From Dendrobium chrysotoxum (taxonomy: Eukaryota > Streptophyta > Magnoliopsida > Asparagales > Orchidaceae): DNA of 64,000 nucleotides. Below, one piece after another: positions 1 to 12,733 of the stretch; position 1 is the first letter of the stretch; every line of letters starts with the position of its first letter. The position numbers and the translations under genes are program-made. Under the pieces are notes generated by a model that was not told the DNA's origin, did no database searches, and was given only the letters and a program-made list of their open reading frames with translations. The stretch is from NCBI GenBank assembly GCA_019925795.1, contig CM034297.1, positions 51,665,941 to 51,729,940 of the forward strand, written 5' to 3'.

Positions 1-239
1 CCACTGCGTCAAAATCTTAGTTCTGTCACATTGAATTATTTTTAATTTTTCATGAGACTAGGGCACCAGAGCGACGAAATACTCAATGCCACAGTGCTCC
101 AATTCAAAATTTTTGAAAATTTTTTATTTTTAAAATTATTTTCAGAATTATCAGGTTGTATCTAAGAGGTAGTGGAAAATACAACACTTTGCTCTGATAA
201 AGGATAAAAGAAGAGAAAACCATAAAGTTTGATTTGAGT
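1..239. other. unassigned AT-rich sequence
   Basis: No open frame of useful length and no repeat or element terminus is visible. It lies directly left of the duplicated RLP-upstream segment, on the side where a second RLP copy would be expected. I see no LRR coding remnant in these bases. Confidence 0.4.
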
Positions 240-665
240 CTTTTCTCCGGTCATTAGAAAGACTTTGATGTGGACTCCCTAGTGTAGGGGTGCCAAAATC
301 GGGTTACAGGTCGGGTTTGGGTCAAACCTGATATGATTTGGAAGACTTATGAATTTCTTTATGGATAAAAATCTTGAAAACTCCAATAATGATTCCATCA
401 TATAGTTTGAAATCAATCTTTTTAAATGAATTTCAATCAAATTTTTTTTGAGATATTTAGGTTAATTAAGATAAATTTACATTCATCACATAAGTAAGAC
501 TCTAACACAAAACTACTTAATTAATAGCTAAAACTTCCAACTAACAGATAAAAAAAGCTGCATTTCAATCCACTATTTCGTTTGAATTCCATTCCATTAT
601 TTTCATGGAAGAAGAGACGTGCTATTTTAAAAGGAGTGCAATTATTTCTAAGGCTTTTAAAGAGA
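240..665. repeat. Copy 1 of a duplicated RLP-upstream segment
   Basis: Blocks here match, in the same order and orientation, blocks at 5741-6110 just upstream of the RLP gene. Examples are a 'gat(g/a)tggact' block near 266 and 5755, a 'gattccat' block near 390 and 5910, and 'ccattattttc' followed by 'tggaagaaga' near 594 and 5992. The copies are diverged and gapped. Copy 1 carries an extra block near 283-345 (aggggtgccaaaatcgggt...) resembling hAT-type MITE ends. The simplest reading is that this was the promoter of another minus-strand RLP gene, now lost or left of the window. Confidence 0.6.
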
Positions 666-742
666 AAAAAAAACTATTTTCTTTTCTTTGATGAGGAGAC
701 TTCGAAGAAACTTTTTTTTTAATGATGTTGGATGGTGGAAGA

Positions 743-808
743 CATCATTATGGAGATTGAAGTCGTGATAATGGACACCATAATGGAGATTGAAGTGGTG
801 ATAATAGA
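743..808. repeat. 33-bp direct repeat, two copies
   Basis: Two adjacent units at 743-775 and 776-808 share 'ggagattgaagt(c/g)gtgataat' and differ at only a few positions. This is a minor local tandem duplication of no evident function. Confidence 0.6.
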
Positions 809-1219
809 GACTTTGACAATAATTCCACAAAGATTTAAGAAGAGATACTACAGCTTCAAAATTATATATAAAAATAGATAGAGAAAAATATGAATAAAAG
901 GATGTGAGGACTTCATCAACAAATATTAATATTATGTGTTTGTTGGTTTTCAGATGTTGGTTTTCACGTAGGCTTATCAATATACATCTTAATACTTTTA
1001 TTTTATCATATATTTTATAGCATATATATGTCGTCATTATATTTGAATTTTTCTAAAGAATTTATATTACACTTTTTTTTCTTAATATTATGATGTGTGA
1101 AACAACTTTTTTCTATTATTACTATTATTTAAAGTGATTCACATTGATATATCATCTTTAAGATATAATTTTTTTTAGGATATCACCTAAATAACCCATA
1201 TTGTACTATTAATATAACT
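809..1219. other. AT-rich spacer, nothing recognised
   Basis: Low-complexity A/T runs with short frames full of Phe, Tyr and Ile codons. No motif, signal or repeat family is recognisable. Confidence 0.4.
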
Positions 1220-1866
1220 CATGGGCAGATCCACATATAGTCTAGGGTGGGCATAAAAAAAAAAAAAATGAAGCCTATTGACCCCCCTAAAAAAAACATT
1301 TTGCCCACCTTTTAAGGAGAAGAAGAAGCATTGGTCAAAGACACTTCAAAAAGTTACGGTACTTACTTTCTACTTTGTATAAAGTAGAAGTGAAACTTTA
1401 TCTAATGAAAAAAAAGTGTCTTATGATTTATAAGTTAGGCTTAAAAGAATTCTAAGAAATAAGAGAAAAAAATATGTAATTTCTATACAAATAAATTTCA
1501 TTTTTTGTTAAGCTAGATAACATTAAGCTCATTTCTTATTCATTTTCTCTAAATTAGGGTCTAGCTTCAGCATACCGTATATGATTATACTCCAACTTAT
1601 ATTATTACTTTTTTTTTTCAACTTATATTATTACTAAAATCAATATTAAGTAGGAAGATAAGTGATAAAAATTTTCTCTTATAAATTTCATAGCACTATT
1701 TTGGTTAAATTTTTTTAAAAATTTTATTTTATTATTATTACTATTTAATGTTATTATTTTTTCATTATTATTATTATTTTATATTTTATTTTTGTTATTA
1801 TTATTATTGTTGTCTAATTAATTAAAATTTTATCTATTTTAAAAAAATAAGCTGGATCCGCCCCTG
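1220..1866. mobile_element. hAT-like non-autonomous element (candidate)
   Basis: The ends form an imperfect terminal inverted repeat: catgggcagatcca at 1220-1233 against caggggcggatcca read from 1866 back to 1853, matching at 12 of 14 bases. A cagggg-type end is typical of plant hAT elements. The 647-bp interior is AT-rich with no coding potential, as in MITE-like derivatives. I could not find the 8-bp target-site duplication that hAT elements make, so either the element is old or its ends are slightly misplaced. Confidence 0.4.
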
Positions 1867-2775
1867 CTCATTTAATTCTTATTACCACTCCCCTATTAGA
1901 TAAGTTATCTCAATTATCCATCCTATTAATACTATGTTCTAAAAAAAAATTTTAGCTTATCAATCGAGTTGTTTCAAAAATATACAATAAATTATTGCCG
2001 TCATTCCCGCCACCATCACCACCTTATCAATTGCCAGCTTTGCCTTGACTGTCATCATTGCCCCACTAATGAACTTCGTATAAATAAATATAAATATATA
2101 TCCAAAGCAAAAAAATATATTTTCTTTAATGTCAAAATTTAAATAAAATTAATATAGACAGAAAAGAAAAAAATAAATTTAAAAGTCATGTCAAACAAAT
2201 CTTTAACTAATAATTTTTTTACGACAACAATAATCTAATGAATTTGAATATAAAAGTCTCCTCATCCGATAAAAAAGTTATTATTAAATAAAAATATGAA
2301 AATTCTATGTAAAATAAAACTATGAATGAATTGAAATACTTAATTAATTTAATCTTCTTTTATATCTAAACTCACTTTAATTATTTCTGGAGCTTATACT
2401 CAGGCACGCATAAATACAAAGGTCTTCAATTTGATGTACATCCCAATATCGATGTAATTGAGATGAGAATGTCGGCATGGCTAATGAGGGGATGAGTCAG
2501 TCAAAAATTTAAGTTACTCTTCACTTGGGTCGATGTTATTTTGTGAGCTGACCATTAAAAAAGAAAAGAAAATATAATATATTATAAATATTATAGTTTA
2601 AGATTTTAAGAATTACAAGGCCATTAAATTAAGCAAACCAGATGTAGTTGGAGCTCGACTTGTTACAGAGGAATAAGTATATATGACAACTTTTAAAAAA
2701 AATATATCGAGAATCATCACAACAGTGCTTTCCTTTTCATTGGTAGAATGCTTTACAAAGAGGCTTCCATGCAAA
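1867..2775. other. AT-rich sequence 3' of the RLP gene
   Basis: This lies downstream of the minus-strand RLP stop codon at 2776 and would hold its 3' UTR and polyadenylation region. AATAAA-like A/T runs are common, so no single signal can be assigned. There is a simple (att)n tract and no other gene. Confidence 0.4.
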
Positions 2776-5625
2776 TTATCCATCAATAGATCTCTTGCTT
2801 CTCCTCCTCATGCTTCTATCACAACACATGACATCAAGCACAACAACTATTGCCATTGAACCTCCAAATCCGACACCAAATAATATTCCCAGTATAATCA
2901 TATCACTTCTATTCTTTGGAGCTCGGTTGCCTAAATTTGATGATGTTGTAGTATTGTTCACTTTTGGAACTGATTTGTTGCATAGAAGTAAGCATAATCC
3001 GTTATTTCCTTCAAATGAAGTGTTTGGGAAAGTGGAGAATTGACCTCCAACTGGAATATTTCCTACCAACTTATTGTAGGAGAGGTTTAAATATTCCAAG
3101 AAATCTAAAGAAGCCAACTCTTGTGGGATCTTATCAGAAATGCTATTCATTGAGAGGTCCAATTATGACTCAAGTTGTGATAAATTTCCAAGTTGTGGAA
3201 TAATTTTACCTGTTAAATAGTTATGTGACAGGTTGAGTACTTGAAGGGAAGTAAGTTGGCCAATGGTTATAGGAATCTCTCCTTCAAATAAATTGTTGGA
3301 AAAATCTATTGACTTGACAATCGTCCATAACTTTTGTATTGTCATTTGTTGTGCCTTGTTCATGATGGTGAGCAAACCAAAATAAAAGTATTGGTTGAAA
3401 AATTGAAGTGTAACATCTTGTACAGTGTCAATTTTATCTATCATCATTGAATTAAAATTATTGAAGCACTCTGCACATAATTTGCAACTAAAGTTATTGA
3501 ATGAGATGTCCAAGACATGTAACTTAGAAAAAGCATAATTTCGCTCAAGATTTCCTTCGAAAGGCCCAACTTTCCCATGGAATTTATTAGACCTTAAAAC
3601 AAGAGCCCTTAAAAATGACATATTTCCCAACCAATAAGGAAATGTGTCCCTTAAGTTATTATTCCCTAGGTCCAGAATCTCAAGTGATTGGCAATTAGAT
3701 AGAGAGCTAGGAATCAGCTCATCTAATTGGTTGTCTCTGAGATCTAAAATTTGCAATTCACATTTTGGACTAATTTCATTGGGGATGGCTCCATGAAGCT
3801 GATTTCCACTTATTTTTAGCACTTGTAGATAAACTCCTTTCAATAAACATGATGGAATAGAACCTATTAACCTGTTATTTGATAAATCAAGTACCAGTAA
3901 GTTGGTCATATTGCAGATGAATGGTGGGATTTCTCCAGTCAGGCTATTATTTGCTAAAGAAAGATATTTCATAGAATATTTGTGTGAGGTGATGTTGAAC
4001 AAGATAAAAGATGTGAATTGATTTCTTGACAAATCTAATAATTCAATATTAGTTAATGTGAGAGGAGGAATTGGACCTTCAAACTTGTTGGAATGGAGAT
4101 CAATATATGAAGGATAATTATACAGAGTTAGATTAAGAGGAGGCTCTGCAACATGTGTGAACATGTTGCAGGATAAGTTCAATACGTTTTTAATTCTCCA
4201 AAACCAGCTCGGTATTTTTCCTTGAATTCTATTATTTGAGAGGTCTAAGCTAAATATCATCTGTGGGTAATTTAAGATTGTAGGGATCTTAGTTAGATTG
4301 CAATTAGCTACTACCAAATATAATATCTTAGGAAAGGAAGATAAGAAAGATCCATTATATGCTTCCCATGAATTTAGGGAAAGTCCGCTGTTTGAGAGGT
4401 CCAAAGAAACGAGATTCTTGAGATCCTTGATAAACTCAAACTCTAAGTCTCCACTAAAATTATTTGAACCAAGAAAAAGCTTACGAAGTCCTAATATTTG
4501 AAATAACGATTTTGGAATATTCCCTTGTAGTTTATTTCCTAATAAATACAAGCCGTCTAGTTGTGATAGATTCCCTATTGAAGGTGGTATTTTCCCAGCG
4601 AATTGACAACAAAAGAGATACAAATATTTTAAAAACTTGAGTTTGCCTATTGTATCAGGTAAATCCCCAGAGAAATTAGTTAAAGAAAGATCTAAAGATA
4701 TTAACTTACTGTCATCTGAAAATTTTGGAAGAGAACCAAAAAGCATTGGATTCTCTGAGATATCAAGATGTTGCAAATTTTTTAGTAGAAATATTTGCTT
4801 GGGAAAAACACCTTTGAATTGGTTTTCTGGAGCTGCTAGCCAAGATAAAGAAGTAAAATTGACAAATGAATAAAAAATGTTAGAGTCCAAATTATTGCGT
4901 GTAAGGTCAAGCACATATAAAAGAGGGAGCATGGAGAGAGAGGAGCAACTAGCACCAAAGAGAGAACAATCAATCATGCTTAGTATCTCAAGTGCAGGGG
5001 TGAAATTGGCTAGAGCACCACACCATTCATTCTGGTATGGCAAAAGATCTACATAGTCAAGATGAAGCTCCCTCAAGCTGCTCATGTTTCGCAAAAATAT
5101 TGGTTTGCTAGTGAGTGAAAGCCCCCCAAATTCACCATGAAAATAGGAGAGGTCAAGGAAAGTCAACTTCGTCAAGCGAAAGATACCAACGGGAATCTTC
5201 CCAGCAAATCGAGCATTGGAAAGATTGAGGTTTGATAGATTTACAAGCCGGTCCCACCCGTAATTCGGAATGGACATTGCATAAAATTGGTTGTTGGAAA
5301 AATTGAGAGCGCGTAAAGATGTGAGATTGAAAAGGCTAGGATCAATCATACCAGCAATGAACCGATTACTTAAGTCAAGGCTTATGACCCTTCTTGATGA
5401 TTCATCACATGTCACAGCCTCCTAGATGCAACAATTCGTGCTTAGCTGCCATGTATCGAGGTCACATGAAGTAAAGCCTCGCTTCAGCTGGAGAAGCGTT
5501 GAGCTCTCTTTCTGGAGGCATTGACCAAGAGCATTGCAGTTAATCGAGAAAAACTCAAAAACAAGACAAAATGAGAGAAGTAGTAGCTGGAAAAAAACAA
5601 CATAGTTGATATGAAATAGCTCCAT
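2776..5625 (-). pseudogene. LRR receptor-like protein, Cf/Ve type, with two in-frame stops
   Basis: This codes for a plasma-membrane LRR receptor-like protein without a kinase, a class known for extracellular pathogen or developmental sensing through SOBIR1/BAK1-type partners. About 949 codons lie in one frame from ATG at 5625. They give a hydrophobic signal peptide (FFQLLLLSFCLVFEFF), an N-cap (QCLQKESSTLLQLKRGF, then CC...TCDESS), about 25-30 LRRs with LDLSNN and IP motifs, an island, and the QFSTFPNTSFEGNNGLC C-cap. A transmembrane helix (ILGILFGVGFGGS...) and a short basic tail end the protein. TAG at 5422-5424 replaces the conserved Trp before E-x-V-T-C-D. TAA at 3160-3162 is an extra codon between LES and LDLS. 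There are no frameshifts. An ATG at 5673 is in frame but lies only about 11 bp from the TATA box, so 5625 is preferred. It is probably a recent pseudogene; an expressed null allele or sequencing error cannot be excluded. Confidence 0.85.
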
Positions 5626-5740
5626 ATAGAAGAAGGCGCAAAAGTCTGATTTAAGATGCAATGCCAAAGACAACCGTTAGCACTTATAAAGGATTAATGA
5701 AGAAGAAGTCATTAGGTTGACTTAAGCGGTTTCTGCCATC
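5626..5740 (-). promoter_or_regulatory. RLP core promoter and 5' UTR
   Basis: On the minus strand a TATA-like TTTATAAG lies at about 5684-5692, roughly 60 bp upstream of the ATG at 5625. Initiation 25-30 bp downstream would fall near 5655-5660. That is inside the longer frame starting at 5673 and supports 5625 as the true start. Position and motif are seen; activity is inferred. Confidence 0.45.
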
Positions 5741-6110
5741 ATTTGAAGGACTTAGATATGGACTTTGCTGTGTGGTTGAACTCTTTTTGGCCATCCAAAG
5801 TTACATTTTTAGAGATTAAAAAAAATAATTTTTATTTTGAATGGAGGAGGATGATCATGAAGACTTTTGGTTTGTTTTCTGGAAAATAATCTTGAAAAAG
5901 ACTTCAACGATGATTCCATTATTTTGTGTGGAAGAAAATGTGCGAGCTATAGCTAGTCTAAAATCAGCTTTTTCTTTGTGGAATTCCAATCCATTATTTT
6001 CTTGGAAGAAGATGTTGCTATTATTTCTAAAGCTTTGGGGATCAATGAAGGAACTTAAACTTAATCGGCATTTAACAAAAGTTGAGAATAGAAACTCCTC
6101 CAAAGTTCAT
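5741..6110. repeat. Copy 2 of the duplicated RLP-upstream segment
   Basis: This matches 240-665 in blocks (see that entry) and lies directly upstream of the existing RLP gene. Short frames occur on both strands, but their codons are not conserved in the other copy, so I do not call a gene here. Confidence 0.55.
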
Positions 6111-6588
6111 ATATGACAGAGAAATAATTCATTATTAATTTAAAATTTTAAATTACAATAAAAAATAATGTACGAAAATATGAAGATATGATACGATATT
6201 CTGAAAACTACATTAATTAATTAGGAGTTAATGCATAGAAACATATAGATAATAAATGAATAGAAATATGAATAGTTCAAATGTGCTCGCAACTTTATAT
6301 TTTAAGTTCGTTATTGCTCATATTTTATCTGCTTATGCATGTGCTCATAATTTCAAGTGTTTAAATAATTCACATCATGAATTTAAATTTTTTTATTTTT
6401 CACTTTTAATTATGTTGTAGTTTGCGAGTCACATTTTTAATTATTCACTTGAGCCATTTCATAATGTCAAGAAAAGTATGCATGACCGATGTCGTAAGAC
6501 GCCGCATCTAAAAAATAAATAATTTTAGATTAAAATTTTTATATTATTTTTTTACAATATTTTTATGTACATTTGATACATGCAACTG

Positions 6589-6635
<47 letters not shown>

Positions 6636-8407
6636 GGCAAAAAATTGATCTAAATGTGATCCATTTTTTGCTTCAATCAATATTGAATTGAAGTTAATAA
6701 GTCATTTTTTAATTTATTTTAAATTCAAATAAAATTAGCCTATTTCTTCTTCAGCTTAGATCAAACTAATTTGAAATCAAATTCTCAGCAAACTTATATT
6801 TAGGGCTTTAATTTGACTTAGTTATTGAGCTAGAGTTGGAGCTAAAGTTCATGATCATTATGATCTTCCATTTTGCCCATTATATGTGCACCAAGATCAT
6901 TAATTTGGCATAAAAGATCAAATAGCTAATTTACCACTTAATTTGGCGATTCAATGATGTTGGTCCAATGGCAATAAACTATAGATATCGTAGTGTTGTA
7001 GTTCAACACCACGATGGTGCAAGATAAAGAAGTCAGCGCCTAGATGCCGTGGGTACAACACTCCAAGTCTGAGTTTTTTTTCATTATAGTTTTATCTAAT
7101 TATATTGTATTTCACTTGAAGAGTTGAGTCTTTTGAAGTATTCTAGTGTATCTCCTTGTTTGTTCAAGTATAAAACGGTGTGTGAATAGTGAAAAGAGAC
7201 AAGAAGCGAGCATGAGAAGGAGATCTGTACAATTTCTCTCATTTTCATAGCAAATTTCATGGTGTGTCATGGTTCTGTGATTTTTTTTTCCGATTTAGAG
7301 TTTTTCCATTCCTTTGATGTTGTTTGATTTGTCTTGCAAGATCAATTAATTCAAATATAAATTTATTGTAATTTAAATTTGAATAATTTAGAACCTAATT
7401 TTAAAATTCCCCATTAAATTTATATGGAGATTAATTTATATGCGCACACGCTCACACATCCAATAATTTGCTCTAATAAAATGCACAAAAATTTAAAAAA
7501 ATGACAGACCTTTAAATTATATAAAAAAATGATATTTGAACAATAAGTGAAATAGACGAATCTCATTGGTTGACAGTTTGACATCTACGGTCCGAGCAGA
7601 CTCCAAAGTCTTTTTCTTCTAATTTAATCACTTTCACATAGGAATTTTCTTCGGTGAACGGCAGATTAGACTATTAGTGCATGCGAGTCCAAGTTATCAA
7701 TAATTGTTGTTGACTAATGACTAATCTGTTTGGTTAAGATCATATATATGAATAATTAAACACCACTTAATTATAATATAGGAAGCTCAATGAATCATGA
7801 ATGTCTTATATGACATTTCTTGAGTGGCGAGTTATGGTCATTTGATTAGAATCATGATGTCTTATCAGATGAGCAGATTTGACTCATTTTTCTAATAAAT
7901 ATTTTTTTATACATCATAATATCTTAAGAAGATCAAAACTGAATGACTTGGGCACCTCGTAATGTTCACATTGAGACGTTTGTTTCGATTATATCATAAA
8001 TCTCTTATCGAGCACTTGTTTGGTTTATCAAATTAATTATATTTGAGAATGTTTAATTAAGATTAATTTTGACTAAGATCATTTCATTTCGGCTCTCTTC
8101 TTGATTAAAACACTAAGATGTCCTTGATGTTGGTGGATTCATTATACAATTGCTAAATATATCAAGTATTTGTTGATATTATTATATTCATTCAACAACA
8201 TTTATTTATTTTTGATATTATTGGATTCATCTCCATTTAATGGTCCTCTAATTGATTATAAATAATTTTTATTAAAATACAGAGATGCTCTAAGACATGA
8301 GAAATTACATTGATCAAATAAATTCTCCAAGATAGATAAAAAATAATTAAATTTAGGGATATGTTGTGAACATAATTAATGAAACTAGTTATTTATTCAT
8401 TATGATG
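6111..8407. other. AT-rich intergenic DNA with a (TA)n microsatellite
   Basis: No gene is recognisable. A (TA)n tract of about 44 bp lies at 6590-6633. The stretch near 6930-7330 (ttcaacaccacgatgg..., ctcctcattttcatagc) is less AT-rich and reads like a retroelement LTR or leader, but no paired copy or inverted terminus is in the window, so it stays unassigned. Confidence 0.4.
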
Positions 8408-11130
8408 ACATTTTTTTTTCGAAAGTTGAGGGTCACGCCCAATATTCATATATAGGTCAAAATATTACATAAGAAGTATACAATAGGACCAATATATAAG
8501 ATTACAAAATGTTACAAAGGAGAAAGAAATTATAAAATCCAAAGATCCAAAACATTTAAGAAACAAAAAAGTTAGGATTTACAATAACCAGCAAAAATAT
8601 CCAAAAAAATGGACAGCTTCAATGAGTAATGCCTTCTAAGGTGGCAAAGCTAAGGTTAAGCATCTATTCATGAGATAGTCATGAGAAAAAACCACTTAGT
8701 TGAAAAACTACCACAAAATGGACACCTTCAGCAGAACTCAAACAAAATTCATCAATTAACATAAGTAAAATGAGCATCCAGCTATCAGGAAGCTAATAAG
8801 TAAAATGTAGCAGTAGCCAAAAGGAGGTTAACTAGTAGACATCAGGAATGCTCTAGCAAAAACCTGAACCACAAGAGAACAGAAGGAAAAAACATCTAGC
8901 AATAGAAGTAGTGTAGAGAGGTGTTGGCCAAAAACGCATAAGCAAAAAACAAAAGCAAAAAATTCTAATAGTTGTCAATATAAATCTAAAAGTTTAAGTG
9001 TCTGGGTAAATTATAAATAGAATGCCATCTCCTGCTTTTTAATCTAACAATAAATCTAATTTTGTTAATGATGATATTAGCACTCAAAGTCTTATTTTTA
9101 AATATATGATTATTTTTTCTTTCCAAATAGAATAAGTAGTGATATGCACAGACAATAAGAAAAATTTTATATTGATCTTATAAGAAATATTATTAGAGTG
9201 ATTGAAAATCTATATATTGTATAGTACCACCAAGGTGAAAGAAATCTCCATAGGGTATAGTGCTCTTAAGTATATGAAGAGATATCATGCAATCAAAGAA
9301 AAGATGAGTGTGAATTTATTTGTAGAGAGAAAAAAGAGAACATGTATCATTGAGACTAATTCATCTTTTAATAATAATATCAGTGATTTTAAGACCCCCT
9401 TTAATCATTTTCTAAGTAAAGAATGCATAGTTGATAGCCATTCCCTTAAACCATATATATTCATGCCAAACCACCTTAGTGAGAGCATGATGAATGTTAG
9501 CATAAATAAGCATATTTGATAATAAAACTTTTCCCAACCAACAATAGGTCAAATTGCAATCCTGCAAAGAAATGCTAATAAGCAATTTGATTATTAGTAT
9601 ACTAACTAAGATTTTATTCAAAAAATTGAGATAATAGGGAGAAATGAAAAAATTCATAATATTATACCCATATTTTTTCAGAAGCAAACCGTCATTCATC
9701 TATGGATAAAAAATGAAAGCGTTAGAAGCCACTCTAACGTCCAACGTGTTTTTCAGCCTATAAGCATAACCATGCAATAGTTTCCAAAAAGAGGAGGATG
9801 AGTTTGTAGGCTTAACCCAAATGGAGCCATAGGCTTTATAACACCAATTTGAAAGGAAGAGTTAGTATTGTGGAATCTCCAAATGATTTTGGTTTTACAT
9901 AATGTGTGAAGACTATCAACATAGGGTAAGCCAAGACCATATCAATCTTTAGGAGAGCAATAAAGCAAAATGAAATGTTGTGACATTTATAGTTGATGTC
10001 ATTTCTATACCAAAAGATGTTAATAAGGCTAGTGATTTTCTTCCAAAGCTTCTTGGGAAGGGTGACATATATCAACCGATAGTAAATATAATTCTACATG
10101 GTGGCACAAATAAGTTAAAATCTAATAGCAAAGGAAAACAATTTCTACATCCAACTCAAAAGCCATCCCATAATCTTGTATAAGAAAGAAGAGCAATTAG
10201 ATTAGTTAGTTTTGATACCAGAGATGAGGATCCCCAAATAGTTCCAAGGTAGAGATTTAAGGCTAAAACCTTGAACATTTTGAAATTGGACCTACAAGGA
10301 AAAATTAATAGATTCAGAGAAACAAATAATATATTCGACTGGTTTCGCTAACAACCTAACGTACAACTTAAAGGATCACAAAATTAAGTGCAGTTGAGAA
10401 ATAATTTAGGTATTAGCCTCCCAAACACAAGCAAATCATCATAACCGATGAGATGAGAAATGTTAGCTCATTTTCTATGAATGGGGGAGAATGAGCCATT
10501 TAAGCACAAAAGAGTTTAGAAGCAAGCATTATGTTATAAGGAATTATTCTATCCACATTAGCTAAAGTTTCACCAAATCAACCTTAGCACAAAAGACTTT
10601 AGAAGCAGAGCTATGATTAAAACCCCTAGGATATCATTTGCAAGAATGATATTAACAGATACATCTCTGTCTGTAATAAAAGTAGACTGATCCCGATGAA
10701 TTTGAGAATCCAAAATGTTCCTTAACCGATTGGCCAAAAGTTTAGTAATAACTTTATAAGCCATAACGCATATAGAAATGAGTCTAAAATCAACCATATA
10801 GAAGGAATGCAAGGATTTAGAAATAATACTTATAGCAGAATGCTTGGCTCTAGCCAGCAAGAAAGCAGTAAGAAAGAAATTTCTGATAGCCTTAGAAAAG
10901 GATGGCCCAATGATATTCCAAGAATCCTTGAAGAATTTTGCTAAGAAACCATCTAGCGCAAGAGCTTTATCTTTACCAATCTCTAAGAGATCATACTAAT
11001 ATCCTCATATGAAAAATCTAAAATGATGAAGTTAAGTTTCTTAGGAGTGAGCATGTCCTTAGTGGGGAAGGTAATATTAGGGATCAAAGGATTCGTAATA
11101 GCAAACTGTTCAATTTTGATAGTGCAACAA
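8408..11130 (-). mobile_element. Degenerate L1-type LINE, 5'-truncated
   Basis: Read on the minus strand, fragments of a plant L1 ORF2 appear in the expected order. First comes reverse transcriptase: a DGF..FFK..W block near 10930-10980, then DFR.IS.C..AYKVITKLLANRL and Q..FI..R at 10690-10810, then GYDDLLVFG (the catalytic Y-x-D-D region) at 10434-10445. A LPKKLWKKI...IFWYRN block follows at 9990-10075. The zf-RVT region (THLFFDC) lies near 9280-9500, and an FWKERKNNHIFKNK tail near 9090-9130. A T run at 8410-8418 is the expected poly(A) tail of a minus-strand LINE. Many stops and frameshifts show it is long dead. The endonuclease half is missing. Confidence 0.75.
10560..11030 (-). pseudogene. 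L1 reverse transcriptase fragment
   Basis: This is the best-preserved coding block of the L1 remnant. It contains the conserved series DFR(L)ISIC, YKVITKLLANRLRNIL and QIHRDQSTFITDR of plant L1 reverse transcriptases, which copy element RNA at a nicked target. The D-G-F..FFKD block lies just upstream on the minus strand. It is frame-disrupted on both sides, and the Y-x-D-D motif follows at about 10440. A 22-bp block around 10502-10526 recurs near 10585-10606, a small internal duplication. Confidence 0.75.
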
Positions 11131-11954
11131 TCATAAAGTTCTCATGCATATTTCTTTTTCAAAATATTTATATAAATATAAGTTTAATTGATAAGATGCT
11201 CTAAATTGCTTAGTAAAATTTATACAAAATGTTATGATTATTTGGTTAAGAAATAGAGATAGAACTCTTAAATTTTTATAGGACATATTTTGTCTTATAG
11301 CAGTTAAATAATATTTCATGAGTCATTATAAGTCTAATTTATATATATTATTGTATTTTAATTATATATATATATATATATATATTAATTTCATGGGCAG
11401 TGTAGATATGAAAATAAGGAGTTTCTTATTTATTTACAAATTCTCAATAAATTGACTCATGTCTGTAAAACAGGATTTTCTAGGACTATTAGGTGTCTGT
11501 TTAACAAACCGTTCCACTAGAGCCTTCTAGACATGCTGGGCTATTTTTTGGATATTTTCTCATATTTTTTTGATCCTTGAATTTAAAGATATAAATAATT
11601 ATTTATATGAAGTTTATACTTAAAACTAAATAATTCACACAATTATAATAATAATCTTAACATAATTTATTATAAAAATCCTAATACACTTCCTATAATC
11701 CAAATAGTCATTTGATTTTTGTTTTCTCAAGCTAGAGGAAAATAGAGAAAATAAGAAGAAAATTGAGAGCCGAGGTGAGAGTTATTTTTGTTGATTGGTC
11801 TAGTTAAAAAAATTGCTCGTCTCAAGGGTATGCTACTATTATCCCACCTTTAATTTTATTAATTTTGCTTATTTTATATTTTCTTAATTTTAATTTGATC
11901 AAATCTTATAAAAGTTATAATATTTTAATTTTTTGTATGTTATAGTTTTAATCA
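11131..11954. other. AT-rich spacer with (AT)n tract
   Basis: No coding signal. A short (AT)n run lies near 11364-11385. The last nine bases before 11955 (ttttaatca, 11946-11954) are the left target-site repeat of the element that follows. Confidence 0.45.
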
Positions 11955-12733
11955 AGTTTGTGAAAATCAGACCCTACATAGAATCAGAAGGAGAGGTTTA
12001 GGGTTCAATGCAATTGGGTTCGAACCTTGGTTGAACCAGATGCCTTAATAAATATAAAAATTATTTAAATAAAATTTAAATGATAGAATAATCATGGAAT
12101 AATATGAATTTTTTATTAAAAAATAATTTTAATTCACATATTAATAATATCTTATGTAATTTTAAATTTAAACATATTGAATCTTTAAATTAAATTTAAA
12201 TTTTAAAAAAATTTAGCTTATATATAAATTTATAAATTTAATATAAATTAATAATAATTTATTATATATATTTGATATAATTTACACCTATTAATTACAT
12301 ATTAATTTCATATTATAATTTTACATTTATAAATTATTAAGACTTGATCATTTATTATTAATAAATATATATATAATTAATTTTTGTAACACATAAATAA
12401 TAATTGAAGTATATAATTTACTTAATATTATTAATTAAAAATAAATGCCATTGTCATCATAAAATGTTTATTTAAAAAATATATTTTGAAATATATAGTA
12501 TATGTTTTAAACATAAAAAGTAAGGACTTTAACTTGTTTAGTCCCACATTATTTAAAAACTTCATCTCTATAATATTTATATTACTTTTTGAGTTTGGAT
12601 GAGGTAAAAACACACATAGAGTGATATACCTATATGAAATGTCTAGTTAGAATTACTTTATTAAGAAATTAAACTTTTTAAATTTAAATTAATTTGATTA
12701 ATTATAAATATTACTTAATATTTTATTCTTACT

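Noticed and set aside
657..1037. 126-codon minus-strand frame
   Set aside because: It spans the 33-bp direct repeat and AT-rich low-complexity sequence. It lacks any recognisable domain.
5841..6116. Overlapping frames of about 90 codons on both strands upstream of the RLP
   Set aside because: The related segment at 240-665 does not preserve either frame, so neither appears to be a gene.
6930..7330. Possible LTR or leader fragment
   Set aside because: Composition suggests it, but there is no second LTR copy, primer site or polypurine tract in the window.
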